64,000 nucleotides of DNA from Verrucomicrobiota bacterium (GTDB lineage Bacteria; Verrucomicrobiota; Verrucomicrobiia; Opitutales; Opitutaceae). Both the position numbers and the translations under genes were made by a program. The stretch spans positions 31,967 through 95,966 of the forward strand of contig JACRQG010000005.1 in NCBI GenBank assembly GCA_016222805.1. Direction: 5' to 3'. Position 1 is the first letter of the stretch. Each line of letters opens with the position of its first letter. The notes under the pieces were generated by a model. It worked only from the letters and a program-made list of their open reading frames with translations, was not told the origin of the DNA and made no database searches. Positions 50,791 to 58,380 of the stretch are shown one piece after another.

Positions 50791-52527
50791 TCAGTGCTTG
50801 GCCGCCGGCGCCGGCGTCGTTTTCCACTCCAGAATGGCGCGGTCGGCGAGAAGGCGCGCCCGCAGGCGAGCATAGGGCAAGTCCTGCACGGTGGTGCCGG
50901 TGTCGAGCGCGAGAGCGGCCGCCGTGCCGGCGGCCTGGCCCAGCATCATGAAGACCGGCTCCATCCGTGTCGGTCCGTAGGCAGCGTGCGAAGCCGAAAG
51001 ACACATCGGGACCAGGAGGTTCGCACACTCACCGGCGCGCGGGCGAAGGGACCGGTAACTGATGCCGAAGACCCCGGTCCGCACGTAGAACCCCTTCTCG
51101 CGGCAGAGCCGCCCCTGCTCGTCGACATAGAGGCACACGCCATGCGAGTCGGAGTGATACGACGCCAGCGCCACGGGGTCCTCCGCGGCGCGGGTGTTCC
51201 GGGCGTCGTGCTCCGTGAGGACGTAGTCGCTGACCATGCGGCGCGCCTCGCGCACGTAGAGCTGGAACGGCCAGTGGCCGGTGTCGGTGAACTCGTCCCG
51301 CGCCAAGCCCCAGTTTCGCATCTCGGCGCGCACCTGGGGTGGGCAGCGTTCGTCGTGGGTGAGGAACCAGAGCAGACCCTGCACGTAGGTCTTGTGCTCC
51401 TGCCAAAGCGCTTCCCGTTGCGTATAGTCGGCCTCAGCCCAGTCGTAGCTCCGCCCGAGGTAGTCGCTGCCGAATTCGCTGCCGATGTTGGAATCGGTCT
51501 TCCGGTTGGGCATCTTGTGGAAACTGATGCCGATGTTCCGTTCCTTGCCGCCGAGGGCGGTGTCGCCGATCCGCGATGGCGCCGGCTGCACGTCCTTCAT
51601 CGTGGCGACCCAGCGGGCCAGGAGTTCGTAGTCGAGCGGGTTGTAGTTGGCCGGCTTGTCGATCGGCACACGGTTGTCCGGCGCATTGGTCAGACAGACG
51701 CGGAAATTGTACGCCTGCTGGCGGTGATCCCCGTCGCCGGGACGACCGGGCGGCCGCGGATCGACCCGGGGCAAGAGACCACTCCTCAGGTCGCCGGGCA
51801 CGACGTAGGGGCTGATCTTCCCGAACACCGCCGGCCCGCTCGGCAGGATGCCGTTGAGAGTCTCGCCGTACTTCGCGTTGCCCTCGCGGCCAGTGACGTA
51901 CGTCACGCCGGCTCGGGCCATGAGATCACCCTCATAGGTGGCGTCGATAAACATCCTCCCGACGAAGGTCCGGCCGCTCTCCATCGTCAGGGAAACGATG
52001 CGACCGCCTTCCTTCCGCACGCCACGCCGGAGGTCGAGCCGCTCTCCGTGGACGACCTGCACGCCGACCTCACGCACCATCTCGCGAAGGATTTGCTCGG
52101 CCACGTGCGGCTCGAAGACGAATTGGATCCGGCCGAAGTCCTTGTCCTTGGGTCCACCCGCCCAGTGCGTCGGCAACCAGTCCAGGTACTCCGCCCGCGT
52201 GGTCTGCCGCCAGGCCGCGGGATTCTCATAGTACCGGAAAATGCGCTCGTAGAACTCGCGCGACACGCCGCCGATCGTGCCCTTCACGCCGGTGTCGGTC
52301 ATGCTTAGACCGCCGGCGGTGAGGCCGCCCAGATGCCGGCCCGGTTCGACCACGATCACGGTCCGGCCCAGACGCGCGGCCTGCACGCCGGCGACGACCC
52401 CCGCGGCGCTGCCGCCGTAAACAATAACGTCGGCGGACACCGGGGGCGGCACCGCACCTTGGAGGTTCCAGGCGGCCGTGACGGCCAGGCAGGCCACACA
52501 GCGCCAGGGGCTTCGGGGGAGTCGCAT
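50791..52527 (-). CDS. Exported FAD-dependent oxidoreductase (FAD_oxidored family)
   Basis: A 578-residue protein with an N-terminal signal (SPWRCVACLAVTAAWNLQG) followed at once by a dinucleotide-binding fold DVIVYGGSAAGVVAGVQAAR, then VVEPGRHLGGLTAGGLSMTD and FIDATYEGDLMARAGVTYVT, the motif set of the FAD_oxidored family common in Verrucomicrobiota and Planctomycetota. The C-terminal end contains EPVFMMLGQAAGTAAALA. Substrate unknown; presumed sugar-related. It is the first gene of the minus-strand carbohydrate cluster, reading into the TonB receptor after 46 bp. Confidence 0.9.
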   Translation of the reverse strand: MRLPRSPWRCVACLAVTAAWNLQGAVPPPVSADVIVYGGSAAGVVAGVQAARLGRTVIVVEPGRHLGGLTAGGLSMTDTGVKGTIGGVSREFYERIFRYYENPAAWRQTTRAEYLDWLPTHWAGGPKDKDFGRIQFVFEPHVAEQILREMVREVGVQVVHGERLDLRRGVRKEGGRIVSLTMESGRTFVGRMFIDATYEGDLMARAGVTYVTGREGNAKYGETLNGILPSGPAVFGKISPYVVPGDLRSGLLPRVDPRPPGRPGDGDHRQQAYNFRVCLTNAPDNRVPIDKPANYNPLDYELLARWVATMKDVQPAPSRIGDTALGGKERNIGISFHKMPNRKTDSNIGSEFGSDYLGRSYDWAEADYTQREALWQEHKTYVQGLLWFLTHDERCPPQVRAEMRNWGLARDEFTDTGHWPFQLYVREARRMVSDYVLTEHDARNTRAAEDPVALASYHSDSHGVCLYVDEQGRLCREKGFYVRTGVFGISYRSLRPRAGECANLLVPMCLSASHAAYGPTRMEPVFMMLGQAAGTAAALALDTGTTVQDLPYARLRARLLADRAILEWKTTPAPAAKH

Positions 52528-52560
52528 CGGGATAAGCGTGGGTTGGACGGAAGGACGGAG

Positions 52561-52574
52561 CAAAGGGCCCTTTG
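52561..52574. repeat. 14-bp perfect palindrome in a divergent promoter region
   Basis: CAAAGGGCCCTTTG lies 34 bp before the FAD-oxidoreductase start and 185 bp before the start of the plus-strand hypothetical gene. It is a candidate operator for a dimeric regulator; no regulator gene is close by. The rest of the 231-bp divergent gap shows no clear promoter. Confidence 0.3.
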
Positions 52575-52758
52575 GTTTCTGCCCGGCTAAGGGCGCCAAC
52601 GCACGCCCGCAATTCCGCCGGGGGCCACGCCGGTAGGGTGCCCCGCCGGCCCGGGCAAGCCGCGTGATAAGACCCATAAGTCCGGCAGATTTGCGCCCCG
52701 GCCGGGGACAGCGCACTGGCCTCCGCCCCCGGCCGCCAGTACGCTGAGTTGGCGCACC

Positions 52759-53448
52759 ATGAATCGAAAACTCACGTTCACCCTCACCGAACAGGCCAAT
52801 CCGCTTCGCACGCGCTCGATCGCCGACTTGTGCGACTATCTCACTGATCGCCTGCTCGTACCCCAGTTCGCCGCCAACGGCGCGAACTGGCGGCGTGAAT
52901 ACATGAACTTTTTCACCTTCGACAACACCTGCGACCCGTTGCAGCCGACCGGCACGCTCTTCTTCCACGTTCCCCCGCTCTTCGCCGGATGCAGCGCCTC
53001 GCTCGAGGCGGCAATCCTCTCGGAACTGGGCCGACTCCAGATCAAGGCCGGGCCGATTGTCCACGAGCCGCGCGCGGCGGCCGCCGACGTCATCACGATG
53101 CGCATTCCGATCGTCGATAATCCAACCGCGCTGCTGCAGCCGCCGGAGGTGAACATGAGCCGCACCCGCGGCGCGGTCGTGCTGCGCGACCTGCTCGGCT
53201 ACCAGCCAACCAACGGCCGGTACGAGTTCACGGCCGACGATGTGCTGCAAAGACTGGCCGGGGTCACAGAGGAGCGCGTCGCCGCCTGCACGGCGAGCCC
53301 GGTGAAGGAAAAGGCCGCGGCGTCGTCCCGGGTCCAACGCGAACCGAGCCTGGTCAGCATGCGCGCGGTACGGCGCTGCCTCGACGAGGTGAGGCAGTTC
53401 GCAGAGTGGGCCCTGCGGCACAATTACCGCCGCCTGTCCGCCATCTGA
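52759..53448 (+). CDS. Conserved-looking hypothetical protein, no family recognised
   Basis: A 229-residue soluble protein with no signal peptide or membrane helix. It opens MNRKLTFTLTEQANPLRTRS, has FFTFDNTCDPLQPTGTLFFH (residues ~51-70) and a region RRCLDEVRQFAEWALRHNYR near the C-terminus. I do not recognise a domain. Its codon use is like the neighbours and third positions are strongly G/C, supporting a real gene. It converges on the hydrogenase endopeptidase gene with a 31-bp spacer. No functional link to the hydrogenase genes can be shown. Confidence 0.75.
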   Translation: MNRKLTFTLTEQANPLRTRSIADLCDYLTDRLLVPQFAANGANWRREYMNFFTFDNTCDPLQPTGTLFFHVPPLFAGCSASLEAAILSELGRLQIKAGPIVHEPRAAAADVITMRIPIVDNPTALLQPPEVNMSRTRGAVVLRDLLGYQPTNGRYEFTADDVLQRLAGVTEERVAACTASPVKEKAAASSRVQREPSLVSMRAVRRCLDEVRQFAEWALRHNYRRLSAI

Positions 53449-53479
53449 TCCGTCGCTGCGCTGAAGCGCGGGCCCGGCG

Positions 53480-53986
53480 TCAGCGCGCCCAGCCGGTCGC
53501 GATGGCGGCGACGCGTTCCGCCGCGGGTCCGAGCGCGGCCTGCACCGCCGGCGTCAGATCCGTGCCCAGGGTGTAAGGGTCCGCAACCTCCACGGCGACG
53601 ATCCCGACGCGCCGCGGCATCTCCAAACCGAGCAGTTCGCCCAGGGCGAGTGTCTCCCCCACGCCGAGGAAATGCGGTCCCGTGGCGAGCGGCCCGCCCA
53701 GGTCGGCCGCATCCAGTTCGAGGATGCTGCCGGCTGGGACCCGCCCGGTCTGCACGGCATCGACCAGGACGAGATTCTCCCGACCCGCGACCTCGTCCAA
53801 GAGCGCGAGGCCCATCTCGGTGGTCGTCCGCAATTCGATCGCGCCTTCACCGGCCAGCGTCGCATGCAGCGACTCCACCACCCGGAGGCCGACGGCGTCG
53901 TCCGTCAGGATGTCGTTGCCCAGGCCGAGGACGAGGACCGGTGCTTTCGCCCGGTCCCGCGGGACGTCGACCACCGGGGCGTTCAT
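53480..53986 (-). CDS. [NiFe]-hydrogenase maturation endopeptidase
   Basis: A 168-residue HyaD/HycI-type protease that removes the C-terminal tail of the hydrogenase large subunit after nickel insertion. Motifs: VLVLGLGNDILTDDAVGLRV (acidic metal ligand), LVLVDAVQTGRVPAGSI and the His in PHFLGVGETLALGELLG. Last gene of the hydrogenase operon; the start overlaps the preceding PEP-CTERM gene by 4 bp. Its natural substrate should be the large subunit encoded two genes upstream. Confidence 0.92.
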   Translation of the reverse strand: MNAPVVDVPRDRAKAPVLVLGLGNDILTDDAVGLRVVESLHATLAGEGAIELRTTTEMGLALLDEVAGRENLVLVDAVQTGRVPAGSILELDAADLGGPLATGPHFLGVGETLALGELLGLEMPRRVGIVAVEVADPYTLGTDLTPAVQAALGPAAERVAAIATGWAR

Positions 53987-54666
53987 GGCCGCGCCCCGGC
54001 CAGATCACGCCGGGAGCGCCGCCACCGCCATCGCCAGGCGAGCGGCACGAGGCCGGCCACGAACAACGCGAGGAGGGGCGGCTCGGGCACCGCCGTGAAC
54101 TTCAGCGCGAGGGCATCAATCGCCATCCAGTCCCCTCCCCCGGCGCTGCTGGTGTTGCGAATCGTCACGGTGATCAACCCCGGCACCGCCAGCGGGCTGC
54201 TGTCGAAATCGACCCAATTGGTGAACGGCCCGCCCCAGGGGCTGCCGTGGAGGATCCCGAGGTGGTCCGTCGGCCCGGAGAAGACCGTCACGCCGTTGAG
54301 CAGGATCTCGAGGCTGTAGATTGAAGTCGGCGCACCGTGGTCATCCAGGGTCAGGCGCGGGGACACGGTCAGGAAGCTGAAGTGCGAGGGCTCCAGCCCC
54401 AGCCCGGGCAGATCGAAGACCCAGCTTCCCGCCTGCCCGCTGTAGAGTATATCGGCCCCCAGGAAGCCGTAGCCGGAGGAGCCGGTCAGTTCCTTCCGCG
54501 CCGTCGTGACGCCGCCGGAGGTGGTGAGGGTCGGCGTCGGATTCGACAGGAATTGCCCCACCGTGGGAGTGACCAGCGCGAAGGCGACCGCGAGAAACAG
54601 CGCCCGCCGCCACCACCGGCTCGGCGCCGCCTGGCGGAGATGGGGCGAGATCACCGGGGACGGCAT
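53983..54666 (-). CDS. PEP-CTERM sorting-domain protein inside the hydrogenase operon
   Basis: A 227-residue exported protein. An N-terminal signal (WWRRALFLAVAFALVTPTV) leads to a beta-rich domain of about 150 residues (WVFDLPGLGLEPSHFSFLTV; NWVDFDSSPLAVPGLITVTI), then a PEP-CTERM signal at the C-terminus: VPEPPLLALFVAGLVPLAWR plus an Arg-rich tail. Such signals are processed by exosortase. Start options are the ATG used here or a TTG at 54711, which would overlap the large-subunit stop; the TTG version is 15 residues longer and coupled. It is odd to find an envelope protein between a cytoplasmic hydrogenase subunit and its protease. Confidence 0.82.
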   Translation of the reverse strand: MPSPVISPHLRQAAPSRWWRRALFLAVAFALVTPTVGQFLSNPTPTLTTSGGVTTARKELTGSSGYGFLGADILYSGQAGSWVFDLPGLGLEPSHFSFLTVSPRLTLDDHGAPTSIYSLEILLNGVTVFSGPTDHLGILHGSPWGGPFTNWVDFDSSPLAVPGLITVTIRNTSSAGGGDWMAIDALALKFTAVPEPPLLALFVAGLVPLAWRWRWRRSRRDLAGARP

Positions 54667-54707
54667 GGGGCGAGCCAGCGGATTCAGTTTGCGGCGAAAC
54701 GGCAGGC

Positions 54708-56237
54708 TCAACCCTGGCTCAGCTCCCGCACCAGTCGGCGCTCGCGGTCGAAGATCCGGACCTTCAGCGGCGTATGGCCCGGCAGCGCGTGAGTCGCGCA
54801 GCCCAGGCAGGGGTCGTAGGCGCGGAAGGCCATCTCGACCTTGTTGAGCAGTCCCTCGCGGACCTCCCCACCCTTGATGAGGTTCTTGGCGGCCTTTTCC
54901 ACGCTCATGGCGATCCGCGCGGCGTTGTTGCCCGTGGCGACGATCAGGTTGGCCATCCGGATCACCCCCCGCTCGTCGGTCTCGTAGTGGTGGAACAAAG
55001 TCCCGCGGGGTGCCTCGACCACCCCGATTCCCTGGGCCGGCACCGCCGTCGGAATCCGCCGCACCTCCGGATTGGTGATGTCAGGATCGTTCACCAGCTG
55101 GTCGATGCGCTCGGCGGCGTAAACCATCTCCACCACGCGCGCCCAGTGATTGGCGAGCGTGTGGTGCACCGGCCTGCCGCCGAGCACCTGGAAATATTCC
55201 TCGTAGGCCGCCTGGGCCCGCGGGGTCGCCATGCCGTCGGCCACGTTGAGCCGGGCCAGCGGCGCCACCGAGTAGATGCTGGTCTCCGGTCCCTCCACGA
55301 AGCCGTGCCAGCCGCGCTGCTTCAGGAAGGTAAACTTCATGTAGCTCCACGGCTCCACGTGCTCCGCGATGTAGTCCCGGTACTGGTGCGGCGCAAACCG
55401 ACACACCTCCCGTCCGTCGCAGTCGACCACGCGCAGCTGCCCGTCGTAGAAATTGAGCCGGTTGTCCGCATCAACCATCCCGAGGTAGCAGGTGCGATGC
55501 GTGAAGGCGTCGGACGTGATCAGCTTCACGTAGTCCGGATTGGCGAGCACCACCGAGTGGAAGATCTCGAGAGTCCAGCGGGCGAATTCGATGCCCTCCC
55601 GGGCCAGCGCCTGGAAGCGGGGCAGGTCCGCCGGCTTGAGCGACTTGCTCACCCCGCCCGGCAGGCCGAGCACGGGATGGACGACCTTGCCCCCGAAATA
55701 CGCGATCAGTTCGCGCAACTGGCGGCGCATGCCGATCACCCGCTTGCCGGCATCCAGGCCGACCTTCTGGATCACGCCGACGATGTTGCGCAGTTCCGGC
55801 GGCGCCTCCGGCCCGACGATGAAGTCCGGCCCGCCGAGCACAAAGACGTGCAGGGCGTGATCCTCGAGCATGAAGGTGTGGTAGACGAGTTCGCGGATTT
55901 TCCGGCCTGCCGGGGTCGGCTCGACCTGGTAGAGGGCGTCGAGCGTCTTGGTCGCGGCCATGTGGTGGGCGGTCGGGCAGACTCCGCAGATGCGGCTGGT
56001 GATCTGCGGCATGTCCTCCGCGGGGCGCCCGCGGCAGAACACCTCGAAGCCGCGCAGCTCGGGCACCTGCAGGTAGGCCCGTTCGACGTCCCCCTTGTCG
56101 TCGAGGTAGATGTCGATCTTGCCGTGGCCTTCGAGCCGGGTGATCGGATCGATGGTGACGTTGCGCTTGGCGGACTGGTAGGCGGCGTTGGCCCGGAGGC
56201 TGCCGGCGTTGAAGGCTTGTTGGGTGGCTTCGTCCAT
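54708..56237 (-). CDS. mvhA: [NiFe]-hydrogenase large subunit, group 3c (MvhA-like)
   Basis: The 509-residue catalytic subunit holding the Ni-Fe site. The N-terminal ligand motif is SRICGVCPTAHH (RxCGxC) and the C-terminal one is AYDPCLGCATHALPG (DPCxxC with CATH, typical of group 3 enzymes). The 26 residues after CATH should be removed by the maturation protease encoded downstream. RLEGHGKIDIYLDD and EDHALHVFVLGGPDF are further family stretches. Group 3c enzymes are cytoplasmic and feed electrons from H2 to MvhD and HdrABC. Start is 42 bp after the small-subunit gene. Confidence 0.94.
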   Translation of the reverse strand: MDEATQQAFNAGSLRANAAYQSAKRNVTIDPITRLEGHGKIDIYLDDKGDVERAYLQVPELRGFEVFCRGRPAEDMPQITSRICGVCPTAHHMAATKTLDALYQVEPTPAGRKIRELVYHTFMLEDHALHVFVLGGPDFIVGPEAPPELRNIVGVIQKVGLDAGKRVIGMRRQLRELIAYFGGKVVHPVLGLPGGVSKSLKPADLPRFQALAREGIEFARWTLEIFHSVVLANPDYVKLITSDAFTHRTCYLGMVDADNRLNFYDGQLRVVDCDGREVCRFAPHQYRDYIAEHVEPWSYMKFTFLKQRGWHGFVEGPETSIYSVAPLARLNVADGMATPRAQAAYEEYFQVLGGRPVHHTLANHWARVVEMVYAAERIDQLVNDPDITNPEVRRIPTAVPAQGIGVVEAPRGTLFHHYETDERGVIRMANLIVATGNNAARIAMSVEKAAKNLIKGGEVREGLLNKVEMAFRAYDPCLGCATHALPGHTPLKVRIFDRERRLVRELSQG

Positions 56238-56279
56238 GGCGGAGTTGCGGCGCGCAGCCGCTCCTGCAGGGGTGGGCGG

Positions 56280-57254
56280 TTAGACGTTGGTCAGGTCGGC
56301 GCGGCGCCGGAGGCGGCTCGACGCAAGCCCGTAGCGGTAGAACGTGCCGACGGGATCCGGGATGTTCTCGAGCACGCGGTTGATCTCCTTCTCCTCCCGT
56401 GCCCCAAGGTTGGCGCACAGCGAGGAGAGAATCTTCGCGCCCTGATCGCGCACCCGGGAGGTGGGTCCGAAGCAACCCGTGCAGGGCATGTTGCCGCCCG
56501 GGCACTGGGCCCCGCACCCGCTGCGGGTGGCCGGCCCCATGCAGACCACGCCCTGCGGAAGAAAGCACTTCTCTTCGTCCAGCACCTTCTGGTGCGGGCG
56601 AAAGAACTGCGTGAACGCGACGTCCGCGGGCCGGCTGGCCTTGCGGGGGCACTCGTCGCAGAGCGCGATGTCCGGCGCGAGCACCGAACCCTTCGGGGGC
56701 AGCCGGCCGGAAAGGAGCGCGTCAAAGGCGGCGCGGGTCAGATTCGGCGTCGGCGGACATCCCGGCAGGTAATAGTCGACGGCCACCACTTGATCCAGGG
56801 AACGGACGACGTGGCGCAATTCCGGCAGGTGCGGGCGACGCCCTTCCTCCTCTGTGACGGTCTGGGGACGCGTGCGGGCCTCGTTCACGACCGACGGCGC
56901 CTCCTCGTAGTTGAACCGCAGGATCGCCTCGCGCTCAAACTGGTTCGCCAGCCCGGGGATGCCGCCGAGATGGGCACAGGAGCCGTACGCGATCAGGTAC
57001 TGGCTCTTGCGCCGCAGCAGCACCGCCATCTCCTCCTGCTCGGAGGAGCGGATGGCGCCGTTGAGCAGCGTGGCGGTGATCGCCCGATCGGGCAGGGCCT
57101 CCAGGTCCCGGTACTTGAAGTCCATCGCCACCGGCCAGAGCACGATGTCCACCTTCTCCACCACTCCGAGGATGTCCTCGGCGAGGTCGACGACCGTCTC
57201 CTCGCAGCCGCCGCAGGAGGCGCACCAGTAGAACGCGACTTTGGGCTTAGACAT
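56280..57254 (-). CDS. mvhG: [NiFe]-hydrogenase small subunit (MvhG-like)
   Basis: A 324-residue iron-sulfur subunit that wires electrons away from the active site. Cysteine motifs: FYWCASCGGCEETVVDL (residues ~8-24), YGSCAHLGG, YYLPGCPPTPNL, ALCDECPRK, and a Cys-rich stretch CMGPATRSGCGAQCPGGNMP followed by CTGCFGPTS. These supply the three clusters expected for a MvhG-type protein. No Tat signal, consistent with a cytoplasmic enzyme. Its start overlaps the mvhD stop by 8 bp. Confidence 0.93.
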   Translation of the reverse strand: MSKPKVAFYWCASCGGCEETVVDLAEDILGVVEKVDIVLWPVAMDFKYRDLEALPDRAITATLLNGAIRSSEQEEMAVLLRRKSQYLIAYGSCAHLGGIPGLANQFEREAILRFNYEEAPSVVNEARTRPQTVTEEEGRRPHLPELRHVVRSLDQVVAVDYYLPGCPPTPNLTRAAFDALLSGRLPPKGSVLAPDIALCDECPRKASRPADVAFTQFFRPHQKVLDEEKCFLPQGVVCMGPATRSGCGAQCPGGNMPCTGCFGPTSRVRDQGAKILSSLCANLGAREEKEINRVLENIPDPVGTFYRYGLASSRLRRRADLTNV

Positions 57255-57807
57255 GGACTTCCTCCGGTTGGGCGGATGCCGGCGCGTCACCATCCGCGGG
57301 TGCGGCCTCGGCGGCGCGGCGCGCCAGGGCGATGATCTCCTCATCCCAGGACTCGAACTTCTCCGGCAGGCCGAGCGGCCCGAGAGCCTTGAGCTGCGCC
57401 GTCATCTCGTTGATGACGGCCTTCACGCGTTCGCCCTCCGCGGCGGAGATCCACTCGAGCCGCACACGCTCGGGGGCGATCCCGAGGTCCTGCAGGAGCC
57501 GGCGCAGGAGCTGAAAGCGCCGGAGCATCTTGTAGTTTCCCTCGACGTAGTGGCAGTCGCCCGGGTGGCAGCCGCCGATGAGCACCCCGTCGGCGCCGCG
57601 CGCGAGGGCGTCGACGATGAACTGCGGATCGACGCGGCCCGAGCACATCAGGCGGATGACGCGCACGTTGGCGGCGTACTTCAGGCGCGATACACCCGCC
57701 AGATCGGCGGCCGTGTACGTGCACCAGTTGCAGAAGAAGGCGACGATGCGCGGTGTCCAGGTGGCGGGGGGGGCAACGGGCGGAGAGGGCGAGGCGGAAG
57801 CGCTCAT
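57247..57807 (-). CDS. mvhD: MvhD-like electron-transfer subunit ([2Fe-2S])
   Basis: A 186-residue protein of the MvhD/FlpD family, which links hydrogenase MvhAG to HdrA. Conserved cysteines: FFCNWCTYTAADLAG (CxxC), RLMCSGRVDP and IGGCHPGDCHYVEGN (CxxxxC). The C-terminal part has a regular helical pattern plus an acidic end. The N-terminus SASASPSPPVAPPATW is a variable linker. Start ATG is chosen right at the edge of the inverted repeat that separates it from hdrA; the longer open frame upstream runs into that repeat. Confidence 0.93.
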   Translation of the reverse strand: MSASASPSPPVAPPATWTPRIVAFFCNWCTYTAADLAGVSRLKYAANVRVIRLMCSGRVDPQFIVDALARGADGVLIGGCHPGDCHYVEGNYKMLRRFQLLRRLLQDLGIAPERVRLEWISAAEGERVKAVINEMTAQLKALGPLGLPEKFESWDEEIIALARRAAEAAPADGDAPASAQPEEVHV

Positions 57808-57850
57808 GTGAAAAATCCGAAGTTCGAATTTCGAAATCCGAAACAAAGCC
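57808..57850. repeat. Left inverted repeat of the four-helix-bundle cassette
   Basis: Begins GTGAAAAATCCGAAG and contains spaced CGAA/CGAAA units ending in CCGAAACAAAG (57838-57848). The sequence is clearly A/T-richer than the surrounding genes. It is an imperfect inverted copy of 58332-58380. Confidence 0.6.
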
Positions 57851-57904
57851 AAGGTCTGAAGGCCCAACGAACCAAACCCGGCCAACCAGCCGACTTGCGC
57901 CGAC

Positions 57905-58276
57905 CTATTCGCTCCTCCGAACGATGGCGCCGAAGATACTGGTCAGCTCGGTGGCTTCCTGAACCAATGCGGCACGGGCGGACTCGCGTTCGTTGTCGTC
58001 GGCCAAAAAGAGCAGGCGCAGGAAGAAGCAGCTCTCCTTGGATTCCTTGCGGCAGATCTTTATCCGCATGACAAAATCCTTCCTGCTCAAGGCTTCGTTG
58101 GCTTCGATGTAGTTTGCCCCAACTGACCCGGAGGCGCGCACCAACTGCTTCGCGTCTTCGAGGTTGGCCAGCGTGCGCGGCAACTTCCGGACAAACACCC
58201 GGACCGCCATCGCAAAGCGATAGGTCCGGTCTTCGAGGTCGAAGCGGCGGGGTTTCTCGCCTGGGGAGGCATCCAC
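57905..58276 (-). CDS. Four-helix-bundle protein (S23 / rRNA-intervening-sequence family)
   Basis: A 123-residue protein with the strongly conserved family core FDLEDRTYRFAMAVRVFVRK, QLVRASGSVGANYIEANEAL and FVMRIKICRKESKESCFFLR. Proteins of this family were first found in intervening sequences of 23S rRNA genes and are related to Avd of diversity-generating retroelements; their function is unsettled. Here there is no rRNA gene and no reverse transcriptase. Starts with GTG in the selected frame. It lies inside the inverted-repeat cassette, in the same direction as the hydrogenase operon. Confidence 0.9.
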   Translation of the reverse strand: MDASPGEKPRRFDLEDRTYRFAMAVRVFVRKLPRTLANLEDAKQLVRASGSVGANYIEANEALSRKDFVMRIKICRKESKESCFFLRLLFLADDNERESARAALVQEATELTSIFGAIVRRSE

Positions 58277-58331
58277 GCTTTCCCATTGGTCGAAGTTTCG
58301 GTCGGCGCTCCACGGTGGTTTGTACCCGGAA

Positions 58332-58380
58332 TTGGGACTTGTTTCGGGTTTCGAGTTTCGGGTTTCGAGTTTTGAATCAC
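58332..58380. repeat. Right inverted repeat of the cassette, with a 14-bp tandem duplication
   Basis: Contains TTTCGGGTTTCGAG twice in direct tandem (58342-58355 and 58356-58369), preceded by TTGTTTCGG (58339-58347), the inverted copy of the CCGAAACAA in the left repeat, and ends TTTTGAATCAC, the inverted counterpart of the left GTGA end. The hdrA stop codon is contained in it. Confidence 0.65.

Larger units (their letters stand above)
57808..58380. mobile_element. Putative mobile cassette carrying a four-helix-bundle gene, inserted between hdrA and mvhD
   Basis: A 573-bp block, bounded by imperfect inverted repeats (57808-57850 and about 58332-58380), that contains only the four-helix-bundle gene. 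Both ends begin GTGA when read inward, both carry a series of CGAA-type units, and both contain CCGAAACAA. One end supplies the stop of hdrA (58377-58379) and the other abuts the mvhD start, so the block sits exactly in the hdrA-mvhD junction. No transposase is present. Evidence is structural; mobility is inferred. Confidence 0.5.

Noticed and set aside
54774-57335. An 853-codon plus-strand frame opposite mvhA and mvhG
   Set aside because: Composition shadow; both hydrogenase subunits on the minus strand have intact cluster motifs.
57905-58276. A diversity-generating retroelement around the four-helix-bundle (Avd-like) gene
   Set aside because: No reverse transcriptase, template repeat or variable repeat is visible nearby.
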